Positions 1-9,312 are shown, counted from the first letter of the stretch. The stretch: 64,000 nucleotides of DNA from Stenotrophomonas hibiscicola ATCC 19867 (GCF_000382065.1 NZ_KB907500.1:434001-498000); one strand, 5' to 3'. Translations and numbers: made by a program. The notes: generated from the sequence alone by a model not told the origin.

Positions 1-1443
1 GCCCAGCTGCCAGGTACGGCCGATGGCATCCTTCAGGTGGTACTCGATCTTCGGGCCGTAGAAGGCGCCCTCGCCCGGCAGCTCCTGCCATTCCACGCCA
101 CAGGCGGTCAGCGCCGAGCGCAGCGCGCCTTCGGCCTTGTCCCAGGTGGCGTCGTCACCCAGGCGCGATTCCGGGCGCAGCGCGATCTTGATCTGGATCT
201 CGTCGAAGCCGAAGTGCTGGTAGACCGCCAGCGCCTGCTGGTGGAAGGCAGTCACTTCCGACTCGATCTGGTTTTCCGTGCAGAACACGTGGCCGTCGTC
301 CTGGGTGAAGCCACGCACGCGCAGGATGCCGTGCAGCGCGCCGGACGGCTCGTTGCGGTGGCACGACCCGAACTCGCCGTAGCGGATCGGCAGGTCGCGG
401 TAGCTGTGCAGGCCTTGGTTGAACACCTGGATGTGGCCCGGGCAGTTCATCGGCTTGACCGCGTAAGTGCGTTTCTCCGATTCGGTGAAGAACATGTTGT
501 CCTGGTAGTTGTCCCAGTGGCCGGACTTCTTCCACAGGCTCACGTCCAGAATCTGCGGGCAACGCACTTCGCCATAGCCGCTGTTGCGGTAGACCTTGCG
601 CATGTACTGCTCGACCACCTGCCACAGCGCCCAGCCCTTCGGGTGCCAGAACACCAGGCCCGGGGCTTCTTCCTGCAGGTGGAACAGGTCCTGCTGCTTC
701 CCGATGCGGCGGTGGTCGCGCATTTCGGCTTCTTCGATGCGCTTGATGTACGCCTCCAGCTGCTTCTTGTCGGCCCAGGCGGTGCCGTAGATGCGCTGCA
801 GCTGCTCGTTCTGCGCGTCACCGCGCCAGTAGGCGCCGGAGATGCGGGTCAGCTTGAAGGCCTTCAGGAAGCGCGTGTTCGGCACGTGCGGGCCGCGGCA
901 CATGTCCACGTATTCCTGGTGGTAGTACATGCCCATCGCCTGGATGTCGTCGGCCATGTCCTCGATCAGGCGCAGCTTGTAGTCCTCGCCACGGGCCTTG
1001 AAGATCTCGATCACTTCGGCGCGCGGCGTCATCTTCTTGATGACGTCGTAGTCCTGGGCGATCAGTTCACCCATGCGCTTCTCGATCGCGGCCATGTCGT
1101 CCGGGGTGAACGGGCGCTCGGAATAGATGTCGTAGTAGAAGCCTTCGGCGATCACCGGACCGATCACCATCTTCACATCCGGGTACAGCTGCTTGACGGC
1201 GTGGCCGACCAGGTGGGCGCAGGAGTGGCGGATGATCTCCACGCCCTCCTCGTCCTTGGCGGTGATGATGCGCAGGCTGGCGTCGTGGTCGATGACGTCG
1301 CTGGCATCGACCAGCACGCCATCCACGGCACCGGCGATGGTGGCCTTGGCCAGGCCGGCGCCGATCGACTGGGCAACCTCCATGACGCTCACAGGGTTTT
1401 CGAATTCGCGGCGGCTGCCGTCGGGAAGGGTAATGTTGATCAT
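1..1443 (-). CDS. thrS: Threonyl-tRNA synthetase, N-terminal 481 codons (cut by window edge)
   Basis: Charges tRNA-Thr with threonine in the cytoplasm. The ATG at 1443 opens with [14 protein letters not shown], the TGS domain, followed by the editing domain with [16 protein letters not shown] near residue 75, and then the class II catalytic core (motif 2 region [20 protein letters not shown] split over residues of about 360-380). The zinc-site cysteine is visible in KPMNCPGH. The reading frame is open to base 1, so the C-terminal anticodon-binding domain lies outside the window. The downstream neighbours (infC, rpmI, rplT in many relatives) cannot be seen. A 116-base leader with a Thr-rich mini-ORF and an intrinsic terminator precedes it, which suggests regulation by transcription attenuation. 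Confidence 0.97.
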   Translation of the reverse strand, partial: MINITLPDGSRREFENPVSVMEVAQSIGAGLAKATIAGAVDGVLVDASDVIDHDASLRIITAKDEEGVEIIRHSCAHLVGHAVKQLYPDVKMVIGPVIAEGFYYDIYSERPFTPDDMAAIEKRMGELIAQDYDVIKKMTPRAEVIEIFKARGEDYKLRLIEDMADDIQAMGMYYHQEYVDMCRGPHVPNTRFLKAFKLTRISGAYWRGDAQNEQLQRIYGTAWADKKQLEAYIKRIEEAEMRDHRRIGKQQDLFHLQEEAPGLVFWHPKGWALWQVVEQYMRKVYRNSGYGEVRCPQILDVSLWKKSGHWDNYQDNMFFTESEKRTYAVKPMNCPGHIQVFNQGLHSYRDLPIRYGEFGSCHRNEPSGALHGILRVRGFTQDDGHVFCTENQIESEVTAFHQQALAVYQHFGFDEIQIKIALRPESRLGDDATWDKAEGALRSALTACGVEWQELPGEGAFYGPKIEYHLKDAIGRTWQLG

Positions 1444-1510
1444 CGCAGTGGCTTCGTGCGGGGCCCGCCGGGCGGGCTGGAAAGCGTTCCCGGGCCGTTG
1501 CCCGGGCAAT

Positions 1511-1549
1511 AAAAAAGCGCCGCGAGGGCGCCTGGAACGCAGGGCCTTC
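1511..1549 (-). promoter_or_regulatory. thrS attenuator: terminator with overlapping antiterminator
   Basis: Read on the minus strand, a GCGCC/GGCGC stem (1527-1531 with 1517-1521, plus two weaker outer pairs) with a five-base loop is followed by six T (1511-1516): an intrinsic terminator placed between the leader peptide and thrS. The same 5' arm can instead pair upstream: CCTG (1540-1543) with CAGG (1531-1534) around loop CGTTC, extended by GAAGGC (1544-1549) with GCCCTC (1524-1529) with one mismatch. The two structures exclude each other, as in amino-acid attenuators. Pairing was worked out by hand; folding energies were not computed. Confidence 0.75.
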
Positions 1550-1558
1550 GGGGGCAGG

Positions 1559-1585
1559 TCAACAGTGGGCGGTGGTAGTGCTCAT
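1559..1585 (-). CDS. Putative thrS leader peptide (MSTTTAHC)
   Basis: An eight-codon ORF, ATG at 1585 to TGA at 1559, encodes Met-Ser-Thr-Thr-Thr-Ala-His-Cys; codons 3-5 are ACT ACC ACC. It is much too short for a functional protein. It sits about 10 bases before the antiterminator 5' arm and about 25 bases before the terminator. A ribosome paused on the Thr codons would leave the antiterminator free. A ribosome reaching the stop would cover its 5' arm and favour termination. The ribosome binding site is weak (a GAG about 9 bases upstream). Inference from layout; conservation in relatives would decide. Confidence 0.65.
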   Translation of the reverse strand: MSTTTAHC

Positions 1586-1873
1586 GTCGCACGCTCGGCC
1601 GGCGCTGGGCGCGGGCCACCTTGTTCCAGTCAGGGGTTCTGCGATGATCTTAAACCAGCGCACCGGAAAGCCCAAGGGCCACCGTACGGCCCGCTGAATG
1701 AGCCGCGCTGGCGGCGTGAAAACGCAATGATTACCATGTGCGCGCAGCCCGCCCCGTGCCAGCCTGCCCGCTTTCCCCCAGGACCTCGTGATGCGCCACC
1801 CGCTTCGACCGGCTGCCGCCGGCCCCGCCCGTGCCCCGCGTTCGCCGACCCGCCGCCGCGCAGGCTGCCCGCG
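1586..1873. other. Intergenic region between thrS leader and the iron-type operon
   Basis: No convincing gene is seen. The left part carries the presumed thrS promoter. The right part (about 1700-1873) must carry the promoter of the rightward membrane-protein cluster. An AT-richer patch near 1725-1740 might hold a degenerate Fur-like site, but it does not match a full consensus and I do not call it. Confidence 0.5.
1647..1675 (-). promoter_or_regulatory. Candidate thrS promoter
   Basis: On the minus strand TTGGGC (1670-1675) and TAAGAT (1647-1652) are separated by exactly 17 bases. Matches to the sigma-70 consensus are 3/6 and 4/6. A start near 1640 would give a short untranslated stretch before the leader peptide at 1585. 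Confidence 0.35.
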
Positions 1874-2170
1874 ATGATCACCGTCGGCCTCTCCACGCTG
1901 GGGTTCTGCAGCCTGGGCATGCTGGCGGCGATGTTCTCGGCACTGGCCTTCTATGCGGCCTCGCCCCACTGCCGCTGGCCGCGCCTGCGCCGCGCCGGGC
2001 GTCTTGGCCACCAGATCGGCCTGGTCGCCGCTGCGGCCGCGCTGTGGCTGTGGATGGCCGAACTCGGCTTCGCCGCCGGCCTGGTGGCAATGCTGTGCAC
2101 CTGGATGCTCGCGGCGATGCTGCTGCCGACGCTGGCCTCCTGGCACCGACCAGGCACGGAGTTGCCCTGA
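1874..2170 (+). CDS. Small membrane protein, DUF3325-like
   Basis: A 98-residue hydrophobic protein. The ATG at 1874 starts MITVGLSTLGFCSLGMLAAM. Three likely membrane segments lie at about residues 5-28, 46-68 and 70-90, with a basic cytoplasmic-type stretch (HCRWPRLRRAGRLGHQ) between the first two. Size, topology and position directly before a PepSY protein fit the DUF3325 family of iron-uptake clusters. Its stop overlaps the next start (TGATG), so the two are probably translationally coupled. Upstream in-frame codons to 1193 are the shadow of thrS. No strong Shine-Dalgarno is visible. Function unknown; assignment rests on context and composition, not on a search. Confidence 0.65.
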   Translation: MITVGLSTLGFCSLGMLAAMFSALAFYAASPHCRWPRLRRAGRLGHQIGLVAAAAALWLWMAELGFAAGLVAMLCTWMLAAMLLPTLASWHRPGTELP

Positions 2171-2433
2171 TGTGGGCGCGCGCCTTCGCCGGCATCATCG
2201 TCGGCTTCCTGCTTGCAGCCGCCGTTACCGGCCTGCTGGCCTGGCTTCCGCCGGGCCCTTGGCAGCGAGCGCTGGTACCTACCCTGATCGCCTTCATCCC
2301 GCTGTGGATGCTGGCCGCCCTGTGGGCGTTCAGCTTCCGCAGCGCGCTACGCGCCTGGCTGGTGCTGGGCGGCAGCGCCGCCACCGGCTTCATCGTGCTC
2401 GGGCTGCTGCGCCTGACCGGCGCGGTGCAATGA
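2170..2433 (+). CDS. Small membrane protein, DUF3649-like (iron-uptake associated)
   Basis: An 87-residue protein starting MWARAFAGIIVGFLLAAAVT at an ATG that overlaps the preceding stop. Three hydrophobic segments (about 5-25, 37-55, 62-85) are visible, with a basic loop around FRSALRAW. The pattern resembles DUF3649 / iron-uptake accessory proteins that accompany PepSY membrane proteins. It ends ten bases before the PepSY start, so all three genes form one operon. Function is not established; I infer a role in inner-membrane handling of siderophore or haem iron from the neighbours only. Confidence 0.6.
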   Translation: MWARAFAGIIVGFLLAAAVTGLLAWLPPGPWQRALVPTLIAFIPLWMLAALWAFSFRSALRAWLVLGGSAATGFIVLGLLRLTGAVQ

Positions 2434-2443
2434 GATCCACGCC

Positions 2444-4003
2444 ATGAAGTTCAGTTCGCAGACCCTGCGCACGTTCACCACCCTGCACACCTGGGTCGGC
2501 CTGGTGGCCGGCTTCGGCCTGTTCGTGGCTTTTTACGCAGGCTCGCTGACCCTGTTCCACCATGACCTGCCGCGGTGGCAGACACCGGGCGCCGCCACGG
2601 CACTCCCGGCCAGCCTGGATGACGCCCAGTACCTGCTGGAGGACGTGCTGGCGGCGCATCCGGAAGCGCGCCGCCACGTCGGCATGACCTTCCCCGGCAC
2701 CGAACACCCGCAGCCTCTGGCGTACTGGCAGGCCGATGACGGCAGCTGGCGCTATGCGTGGCCGGGGCAGATCGCCGGCAGCCCCGCGCCGCCGCAGTCC
2801 GGACTGGCCGAACTGGTAAACGAACTGCACTACAGTCTCGGCCTGCCGGTGGCCGGCATCTACGTGATGGGCATCGTCAGCCTGCTGTATGGCATGGCGT
2901 TGCTGAGCGGCCTGGTGATCCACCTGCCCAGGCTGCTCGGCGACCTGTTCGCACTGCGGCCGGGTCGCAACCTGAAGCAGCTGTGGCAGGACGCGCACAA
3001 CGTGGTCGGTGTGCTCAGCCTGCCCTTCCACCTGATGTTCGCGGTCACCGGCGCCCTGCTCTGCCTGGTGTTCGTGCAGATGGCCCTGCTCAATCCGCTG
3101 ATCTACGACGGCAACGCGCTGCAGGCAGTACCGACTGCGATGGACACCGCGCCGGTGCGAAATGCCAGTGGCATCCCGGCACCGCCGGGCAGCCTGCGCG
3201 TGCTGCATGCGCGCGCACTTGAAGTGGCCCGCGCACAGGGCGTGGCCAACTTCGAACCGGCCTATCTGAAGCTGGCCAATGGCGGCGATGCCAACGCGAC
3301 GATCGAGATCACCGGCGAGGCCAGTGGCACCCTCGGCCCGCTTGGTGCCGTGGCATTGGACGTCGCCACCGGCAATCTGCTCGCGTCGCAGCTGCCGGGC
3401 CAGCGCGACGCCAACCACGCCACGCTCAGCGCCGCCTACGCGTTGCACTTCGGCGAATTCGGCAATGGCGTGGTGGTCTGGCTGTACTTCCTGCTCGGAC
3501 TCGGCGGTGCGTTCCTGTTCTACTCCGGCAACCTGCTGTGGATCGAGTCGCGGCGCAAGCGTCGCCAGCCGCAACAGCCACGTGCCGGTGTGAACATGGC
3601 GCGGGCCACGGTCGGCGTGTGCATCGGCCTGTGCGTGGCGATCTCCATCACGTTCGGCACCGCACTGGTGCTGGAGCGGCTGGCACCGTCGGCGGTCGAC
3701 CACGGCATCCGCTGGGCCTGCTTCGGCAGTTGGGCGGCCTGCGCGCTATGGGCCGCGCTGCGCCGCCCGGCGCAGGCGGCACGCGAACTGCTGTGGGCGG
3801 CGGCGGTCAGTACCGCGCTGGTGCCGGTGCTGCACGGCGCACTCAATGGTGACTGGCTGTGGCGCGCCGCCGCAGGGGGGCACTGGCCGCTGTTCTGGGT
3901 CGATGCCATCGCGCTGGCGATGGCCTTCGGCTTCGCGCGTCTGGCCGTGGCCAGCCAACGCCGCGCCCGCAACGGCGATCCCAACAGCGTCTGGGCCGAT
4001 TGA
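2444..4003 (+). CDS. PepSY-associated transmembrane protein (putative ferric-siderophore reductase type)
   Basis: A 519-residue inner-membrane protein. It opens with a short cytoplasmic segment (LRTFTTLHTWVGLVAG, including the HTW-G motif of the PepSY_TM family) running into the first helix. Further helices lie at about 140-165, 190-215, 340-362, 382-405 and in three or four C-terminal segments to residue 505. Large periplasmic loops lie between them (about 40-135 and 220-335), and His residues flank helices (HLPRLL, QDAHNVVG, LPFHLMF). PepSY_TM proteins of this type occur with TonB receptors and include iron-siderophore reductases such as FsqB-like proteins. It is the last and largest gene of a three-gene operon; no TonB receptor is next to it here. 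Confidence 0.85.
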   Translation: MKFSSQTLRTFTTLHTWVGLVAGFGLFVAFYAGSLTLFHHDLPRWQTPGAATALPASLDDAQYLLEDVLAAHPEARRHVGMTFPGTEHPQPLAYWQADDGSWRYAWPGQIAGSPAPPQSGLAELVNELHYSLGLPVAGIYVMGIVSLLYGMALLSGLVIHLPRLLGDLFALRPGRNLKQLWQDAHNVVGVLSLPFHLMFAVTGALLCLVFVQMALLNPLIYDGNALQAVPTAMDTAPVRNASGIPAPPGSLRVLHARALEVARAQGVANFEPAYLKLANGGDANATIEITGEASGTLGPLGAVALDVATGNLLASQLPGQRDANHATLSAAYALHFGEFGNGVVVWLYFLLGLGGAFLFYSGNLLWIESRRKRRQPQQPRAGVNMARATVGVCIGLCVAISITFGTALVLERLAPSAVDHGIRWACFGSWAACALWAALRRPAQAARELLWAAAVSTALVPVLHGALNGDWLWRAAAGGHWPLFWVDAIALAMAFGFARLAVASQRRARNGDPNSVWAD

Positions 4004-4008
4004 GCCTT

Positions 4009-4031
4009 CGCCGGGCATGGCCCGGTGCTAC
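4009..4031 (-). repeat. SMAG-type REP element
   Basis: On the minus strand GTAG is followed by a hairpin CACCGGGC-CAT-GCCCGGCG. It lies six bases after the PepSY stop codon and between two convergent genes. The GTAG cap plus short palindrome is the hallmark of the S. maltophilia SMAG repeats. Confidence 0.8.
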
Positions 4032-4129
4032 TGGAAGTCGGCTTGGCATGGGCAACGACGTACACCGCAGTGTGTGTATCAAGTCGGTGACGTTGCGGCA
4101 TGGGCCCAGCACGACGCGCCACCCGATAC

Positions 4130-5320
4130 TCAATCGCCGATGCGCGCCTTCTGCCAGGGGCCCAGCATGGCATTGAGCAGGCTGGCCTGTTCGTCATCGC
4201 CGGTCAGTTCCCACATGAACACCCCGGCCAGGCCCTGCTCACGGGCGAACTGCGCACGCAGCCCGATCGAGCGCGGGTCTTCATAGCTGATGAAGATCTT
4301 CTGCGCGGCGTTGTACAGCCACGGGCTCTGCGCCTGCGGCTGCCAGTGTTTCGTCCAACCCGGCTGGTCGAGATAGCGCGCCTTGATCACCCGCCAGTCG
4401 CCGGCATCAGCCGGCGCACTGTAGGCCTGGTACAGCCCATCCGGGGCGTCGCCGGTGACCTTGAAGCCGCGCCCGTAGAACGGTACGCCCAGCACCAGCT
4501 TCCCGGCCGGCACGCCGTGCTCGCGGTAGAACTCCACCGCGCCGGCCACGTTGTTCCAGCGCCGCAGCTCCGGCGCCAGCGGATCGGCCGGCACTTCATG
4601 CAGAGGCGCATTGAAGGTCGACACCGAGGAGAAGCCGGTGCCCATGTCGTAGCTCATCAGGTTGATGAAATCGAACACCTTGGCCAGCGCCGGCAGGTCA
4701 TAGCTCGCTGCTGGATCGTAGGGGCCATCGGTCTGCAGGCGACCGGCGGCCAGCGCGGCAGTCAGCAGCATCGACTGCCCCGTCCGGCGGCCGCGCGCAT
4801 CGAGTGCCGCGCGGAAGGCCTGGGCAAGCCGGGTCAGATTGACGCGATCCTGCGGGCGATGCGCCAACTCCTTCGGTCCGCCACTGACCGGGAACTCCCA
4901 ATCGATGTCCACGCCGTCGAAGCTGCCGGCATGGCGATCGAAGAACAGCGCCACGCACGAATCGACCAAGCGCTTGCGGCTGGCCTCGGTCAGCGCTGCA
5001 TCGGAGAACCCACCCGCACCCCAGCCACCGATCGAAATCAGCGTGCGCAGGTGCGGATGCGCCTTCTTGAGTTCGGCCAGTGCGGCGAAATTCTTCGGCG
5101 CTTCCGCACCGATCGTGCAGCGCCCGTCCTCGATGGTGGAGAACGCATAGAACAGATGCGTCAGGCGCTCGGCTGGAATGCTCGAGACCGGATAGCGTTC
5201 GGCCGAGCCGCCCGGGTAGTAGGCGCCGAAGATCGGCGGCTGCGCGGGCGCCGCGTGCGCGGCGGTGGGCAAGACACCGGCAATCAGCACGGCAAGGACG
5301 GCCACGGTCTGGCGGAACAT
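4130..5320 (-). CDS. Secreted family 18 chitinase
   Basis: A 396-residue glycoside hydrolase family 18 protein predicted to cleave chitin beta-1,4 links outside the cytoplasm. The ATG at 5320 is chosen because GGGAGA lies 6-11 bases upstream and the product starts with a clear Sec signal, MFRQTVAVLAVLIAGVLPTA, with cleavage likely after AHA (residue 23). The TIM barrel shows SIGGW at about 96-100, the catalytic DGVDIDWE at 135-142 (Glu142 as acid/base), NLMSYDM, and a late MWEL strand. No carbohydrate-binding or fibronectin domain is attached, so it is a minimal catalytic chitinase. It runs alone, convergent with the PepSY operon. Confidence 0.93.
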   Translation of the reverse strand: MFRQTVAVLAVLIAGVLPTAAHAAPAQPPIFGAYYPGGSAERYPVSSIPAERLTHLFYAFSTIEDGRCTIGAEAPKNFAALAELKKAHPHLRTLISIGGWGAGGFSDAALTEASRKRLVDSCVALFFDRHAGSFDGVDIDWEFPVSGGPKELAHRPQDRVNLTRLAQAFRAALDARGRRTGQSMLLTAALAAGRLQTDGPYDPAASYDLPALAKVFDFINLMSYDMGTGFSSVSTFNAPLHEVPADPLAPELRRWNNVAGAVEFYREHGVPAGKLVLGVPFYGRGFKVTGDAPDGLYQAYSAPADAGDWRVIKARYLDQPGWTKHWQPQAQSPWLYNAAQKIFISYEDPRSIGLRAQFAREQGLAGVFMWELTGDDEQASLLNAMLGPWQKARIGD

Positions 5321-5512
5321 GCAGATCTCCCGATTCGAAGGCGCCGCCACGTTAGCAAACCGATGGGGCTGCGGTACGGGTGTCGCGGCATGTTGTCCCA
5401 TGGACAGGCGCGATCCGTGCAACCGAGACAGAACGATGGCCGCGTGGCGGCCCTCATGCACTGCAGCAGGACATGCAGCGACCTGGATGAGCTTCTCTTC
5501 GCAACATCGAGG

Positions 5513-5545
5513 CAAAGAAAAAGCGGGCCGAAGCCCGCTTTTTCA
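5513..5545 (-). terminator. Intrinsic terminator after pnp (bidirectional)
   Basis: An 8-bp stem AAGCGGGC/GCCCGCTT (5521-5528 with 5533-5540) has loop CGAA on the plus strand, which reads TTCG on the minus strand, with T-runs on both sides. It lies 60 bases after the pnp stop. Confidence 0.9.
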
Positions 5546-5601
5546 TTTGCGAAAGCGTGAGGACCAACGGTCCTCACCCACCGCACGATCAGCAGTATCG
5601 A

Positions 5602-7710
5602 TTATTCGGCGCTGGCGCCTTCGCCTTCTTCGACGGCCTTCATCGACAGGCGGATACGGCCCTGCTTGTCGACTTCCAGCACCTTGACCTTGACCACATC
5701 GCCTTCCTTCAGCTTGTCGCCGACCTTCTCGACGCGCTCGCTGGAGATCTGCGACACGTGGACCAGGCCGTCCTTGCCCGGCAGGATGGTGACGAACGCA
5801 CCGAAGTCCATGATCTTGGCGACCTTGCCTTCGTAGATGCGGCCCGGCTCGACGTCCGAGGTGATCTGCTCGATGCGGGCCTTGGCAGCCTGGGCAGCGA
5901 TGGCGTTGACCGACGCGATGACGATGGTGCCGTCGTCCTGGATGTCGATCTGGGTGCCGGTTTCCTTGGTGATGGCCTGGATGGTCGAGCCGCCCTTGCC
6001 GATCACTTCGCGGATCTTGTCCGGGTGGATCTTGATGGTCAGCAGGCGCGGCGCGTAGTCCGACAGCTCTTCACGCGGAGCGGTCAGGCCGTGGGCCATC
6101 TCGCCCAGGATGTGCAGGCGGCCAGCCTTGGCCTGCTGCAGGGCCTGCTTCATGATTTCTTCGGTGATGCCTTCGATCTTGATGTCCATCTGCAGGGCGG
6201 AGATGCCCTCAGCGGTACCGGCCACCTTGAAGTCCATGTCGCCCAGGTGATCTTCGTCACCCAGGATGTCGGACAGGACCACGAAACGATCGCCTTCCTT
6301 GACCAGACCCATGGCGATACCGGCCACCGGGGCCTTCACCGGCACGCCGGCGTCCATCAGGGCCAGCGACGAGCCGCAGACCGAGGCCATCGACGAGGAA
6401 CCGTTCGACTCGGTGATTTCCGAAACGACGCGGATGGTGTACGGGAAGGCTTCCAGCGACGGCATGACAGCCAGCACGCCGCGCTTGGCCAGACGACCGT
6501 GGCCGATTTCGCGGCGCTTCGGGCCCATCATGCGGCCGCACTCGCCCACCGAGAACGGAGGGAAGTTGTAGTGGAACAGGAAGTTTTCCTTGTACTCACC
6601 GGCAACGGCGTCGATGACCTGGCCATCACGGGCGGTGCCCAGGGTGATGGTCACGATGGCCTGGGTTTCGCCGCGGGTGAACAGCGAGGAACCGTGGGTA
6701 CGCGGCAGCACGCCGGTCTTCACGGTGATCGGGCGGACGGTGTCCAGCGCACGGCCGTCGATGCGGACCTTGGTGTCCAGCACCGAGTCACGCATGGTGC
6801 GGTATTCCAGCTCGCCGAATTCCTTCGACAGCTCGGCCGGGTTCCAGCCTTCGGCGGCCACGCGGCCCGCCAGGGCTTCGAACACGTCCTTCTTGATCGC
6901 CGAGATGGCGTCGCGGCGCTGCAGCTTGTCACGCACCTGGAAGGCTTCGCCCAGGCGCGGGCCGATGGCTTCCTTCAGGGCGGAGATCAGCGCGTCGTTC
7001 TTGGCCGGGGCTTCCCAGGTCGACGGCTTGGTGCCGGCTTCGACGGTCAGCTCGTTGATCGCGTTGATGACCTTCTGCATTTCGCGGTGACCGAAGGTCA
7101 CGGCGCCCAGCATCACTTCTTCGGACAGCAGCGCGGCTTCGGATTCGACCATCAGCACGGCGTTGGAGGTACCGGCGACGACCAGTTCCAGCTGCGAGTC
7201 AGCCAGTTCGCTGACGGTCGGGTTCAGGATGTACTCGCCGTTCTTGTAACCGACCTTGGCAGCGCCGATCGGACCCATGAACGGGGTACCGGCCAGGGCC
7301 AGGGCAGCCGAGGCACCGATCAGGGCCGGGATGTCACCGTCCACGTCCGGGTTCAGCGACATCACCGTGGCGATGATCTGCACTTCGTTCTTGTAGTCTT
7401 CCGGGAACAGCGGGCGGATCGGACGGTCGATCAGGCGCGAGATCAGCGTTTCCTTCTCGGTCGCACGGCCTTCACGCTTGAAGAAACCACCCGGGATACG
7501 GCCGCCGGCGTAGAACTTTTCCTGATAATCGACGGTCAGCGGGAAGAAGTCCTGGCCTTCGCGCGCGCTCTTGGCGGCGACGGCGGTGACCAGCAGTACG
7601 GTGTCGTCCATCTTGACGATGACGGCACCGCTGGCCTGGCGGGCGACTTCGCCGGTCTCAAGCGTGACGGTGTGCTTGCCGTACTGGAAGGTTTTGGTGA
7701 TTTTTGCCAC
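5602..7710 (-). CDS. pnp: Polyribonucleotide nucleotidyltransferase (PNPase)
   Basis: Phosphorolytic 3'-5' exoribonuclease, degradosome partner and RNA chaperone, 702 residues. The GTG at 7710 starts [20 protein letters not shown], with AGGA about 9 bases upstream. Two RNase PH domains (about 10-145 and 310-540) flank a helical linker. Then come a KH domain with [12 protein letters not shown] near residue 560 and an S1 domain ([18 protein letters not shown]) near 620-690. The acidic tail EEGEGASAE closes it. The gene follows rpsO by about 150 bases with an intrinsic terminator between, the conserved rpsO-pnp arrangement. In enterobacteria pnp represses itself with RNase III at its leader; I cannot show that here. 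Confidence 0.98.
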   Translation of the reverse strand: MAKITKTFQYGKHTVTLETGEVARQASGAVIVKMDDTVLLVTAVAAKSAREGQDFFPLTVDYQEKFYAGGRIPGGFFKREGRATEKETLISRLIDRPIRPLFPEDYKNEVQIIATVMSLNPDVDGDIPALIGASAALALAGTPFMGPIGAAKVGYKNGEYILNPTVSELADSQLELVVAGTSNAVLMVESEAALLSEEVMLGAVTFGHREMQKVINAINELTVEAGTKPSTWEAPAKNDALISALKEAIGPRLGEAFQVRDKLQRRDAISAIKKDVFEALAGRVAAEGWNPAELSKEFGELEYRTMRDSVLDTKVRIDGRALDTVRPITVKTGVLPRTHGSSLFTRGETQAIVTITLGTARDGQVIDAVAGEYKENFLFHYNFPPFSVGECGRMMGPKRREIGHGRLAKRGVLAVMPSLEAFPYTIRVVSEITESNGSSSMASVCGSSLALMDAGVPVKAPVAGIAMGLVKEGDRFVVLSDILGDEDHLGDMDFKVAGTAEGISALQMDIKIEGITEEIMKQALQQAKAGRLHILGEMAHGLTAPREELSDYAPRLLTIKIHPDKIREVIGKGGSTIQAITKETGTQIDIQDDGTIVIASVNAIAAQAAKARIEQITSDVEPGRIYEGKVAKIMDFGAFVTILPGKDGLVHVSQISSERVEKVGDKLKEGDVVKVKVLEVDKQGRIRLSMKAVEEGEGASAE

Positions 7711-7814
7711 GGAGGGTGTCCTTGGGGATGCTGTCTGCGAATTTGGACCGTCGGCGACCCTTGCCGCCAACGGGTGACCGGATCGTTCCGGCCTGAATCG
7801 GGGATTGCGGTACT

Positions 7815-7849
7815 ACAAAACAAAACCGCGGCGCATCGCTGCGCCGCGG
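7815..7849 (-). terminator. rpsO terminator between rpsO and pnp
   Basis: A 10-bp stem CCGCGGCGCA/TGCGCCGCGG (7826-7835 with 7840-7849) is followed on the minus strand by TTTTGTTTTG. It lies 13 bases after the rpsO stop; partial read-through would feed pnp. Confidence 0.9.
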
Positions 7850-7861
7850 GGAATTCGTTGC

Positions 7862-8122
7862 TTAGCGACGCAGGCCAAGCTTCTCGATCAGGGCCTTGTA
7901 ACGCTCGACGTCCTTCTTCTTCAGGTAGTCGAGCAGGCTGCGACGGCGGTTGACCATCTGCAGCAGGCCGCGGCGGCTGTGGTGGTCCTTCTTGTGGGTC
8001 TTGAAGTGGCCGGTCAGCAGTTCGATGCGGGCGGTCAGCAGGGCCACCTGGACTTCCGGGGAGCCGGTGTCAGCGGCGCTGCGCTTGTTGTCTTCAATGA
8101 CCTTCTGGGTGTCGATCGACAT
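7862..8122 (-). CDS. rpsO: 30S ribosomal protein S15
   Basis: An 86-residue primary 16S rRNA-binding protein that nucleates the central-domain platform. The ATG at 8122 gives [15 protein letters not shown]; the family signature [20 protein letters not shown] and the [12 protein letters not shown] region are intact, and the length is usual (85-90). It has its own promoter in the truB-rpsO gap and its own terminator, and is followed by pnp. Confidence 0.98.
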   Translation of the reverse strand: MSIDTQKVIEDNKRSAADTGSPEVQVALLTARIELLTGHFKTHKKDHHSRRGLLQMVNRRRSLLDYLKKKDVERYKALIEKLGLRR

Positions 8123-8238
8123 TTCTTTTTTCTCTGTGATGCGTGGCCGGCAGGAACGCGCTTCGCGCACCGCCAGGCTCGCCGTGGACTACGAGGATGA
8201 AACCTGCACGAGGCAGGCTGCCGGAAAACGGCCGCGAA

Positions 8239-8267
8239 ATTGTAACGGCCAGGGGCTTCCGGGACAA
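8239..8267 (-). promoter_or_regulatory. Candidate rpsO promoter
   Basis: Minus strand TTGTCC (8262-8267) and TACAAT (8239-8244) with a 17-base spacer, 4/6 and 5/6 matches to sigma-70. It lies between truB and rpsO, about 117 bases before the rpsO start, so it leaves a leader where S15 could act. Confidence 0.7.
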
Positions 8268-8296
8268 GGACCGGGGCTGAACCGCCCTGGCCCCGG

Positions 8297-9205
8297 TCAG
8301 AGGTTGAAACGACGCTGCGGAGCCAGCAGGCCACTGCCATCGACCTGGCCCAGCCCCTGGACAGCATCGCCCGGACCGAACACCGCCACCAGGCCGTGGG
8401 GCCAGGACGGGTCGCGCTGGCGCTGGCCGACGCAGAAGCGATGGGTCTGGTCGGCATCGAGATCGACCCGCGGGTATTCAGCCAGGCCGGCCGCCAGCGG
8501 CAGCAGCAGCGCATCCATGGCCGCCTCGTCGCCGGCCTCGGCCATCGCCCGCAGCTGGTCCAGGGTGACCATCGCCGGTTCGCGGAACGGCTCCACCCAG
8601 AGCCGGCGCAGCGCACTGATGTGTGCGCCACATCCCAGCGCCTCGCCCAGGTCGCGGGCCAGGCTGCGGATGTAGGTGCCCGAACCGCAGGTCACGCGCA
8701 GCCGCAAGCGCTCAGGCTGCTGCTCCAGCACGTCGATGGCGTGCACCTGCACCTCGCGTTCCGGCGCCTCGATGACGTCACCACGGCGGGCCTTCACATA
8801 CAGCGGCTCACCACCCTGCTTCAGTGCCGAATAGACCGGGGCACGCTGGCGGATGTTGCCGGTCAGCGGCGCCAACGCGGCCTGCAGGGCCTCGGCACCG
8901 ATCGCCGGTACCGGGCGCTGCAGCAGCACCTGGCCCTCGGAATCGTCGGTATCGGTCGTCTGGCCGAGCACGATCTCGGCATCGTAGGCCTTGGCCGACC
9001 CCAGCAGCAGCCCAGCGATCTTGGTCGCCTCGCCGAAGCACAGCGGCAGCAGACCGGTGGCCAGCGGGTCGAGGCTGCCGGTGTGGCCGCCCTTCTCGGC
9101 ACGGAACAGGCGACGGGCCACCTGCAGGGCGGCGTTGGAGCTCATGCCGGTCGACTTGTCGAGCAGCAGGATGCCATCCAGGCGGCGGAACTGAATTCGG
9201 GTCAT
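8297..9205 (-). CDS. truB: tRNA pseudouridine(55) synthase
   Basis: Makes pseudouridine 55 in the T-loop of tRNAs; 302 residues. The ATG at 9205 starts [20 protein letters not shown]. The catalytic aspartate is in [15 protein letters not shown] (about residue 46). [12 protein letters not shown] and [19 protein letters not shown] are the other family motifs, and a C-terminal PUA-like segment follows to the end. It is part of the rbfA-truB-rpsO order seen across gammaproteobacteria. A REP cluster separates it from rbfA. Confidence 0.97.
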   Translation of the reverse strand: MTRIQFRRLDGILLLDKSTGMSSNAALQVARRLFRAEKGGHTGSLDPLATGLLPLCFGEATKIAGLLLGSAKAYDAEIVLGQTTDTDDSEGQVLLQRPVPAIGAEALQAALAPLTGNIRQRAPVYSALKQGGEPLYVKARRGDVIEAPEREVQVHAIDVLEQQPERLRLRVTCGSGTYIRSLARDLGEALGCGAHISALRRLWVEPFREPAMVTLDQLRAMAEAGDEAAMDALLLPLAAGLAEYPRVDLDADQTHRFCVGQRQRDPSWPHGLVAVFGPGDAVQGLGQVDGSGLLAPQRRFNL

Positions 9206-9216
9206 GACAGAATTTT

Positions 9217-9305
9217 GTAGAGTCGAGCCATGCTCGACTGCCGCAGCGCGGTCTGCATCAGACATCGCGCAGCCGGAATGCAACAACGCCGGGCATGCCC
9301 GGCGT
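9217..9305. repeat. SMAG element and a 20-bp perfect palindrome in the rbfA-truB gap
   Basis: GTAG at 9217-9220 followed by AGTCGAGC-CAT-GCTCGACT (9221-9239) is a plus-oriented SMAG unit. A second palindrome, ACGCCGGGCA/TGCCCGGCGT, is perfect over 9286-9305 but lacks the GTAG cap; it sits 8 bases after the rbfA stop. Confidence 0.75.
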
Positions 9306-9312
9306 CACGCGG

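Noticed and set aside
1720..1745. A possible Fur box before the PepSY cluster.
   Set aside because: Only a partial match to the AT-rich inverted hexamers; not enough to call.
5557..7953. A 798-codon plus-strand frame opposite pnp.
   Set aside because: Antisense of PNPase, whose motifs are complete on the minus strand.
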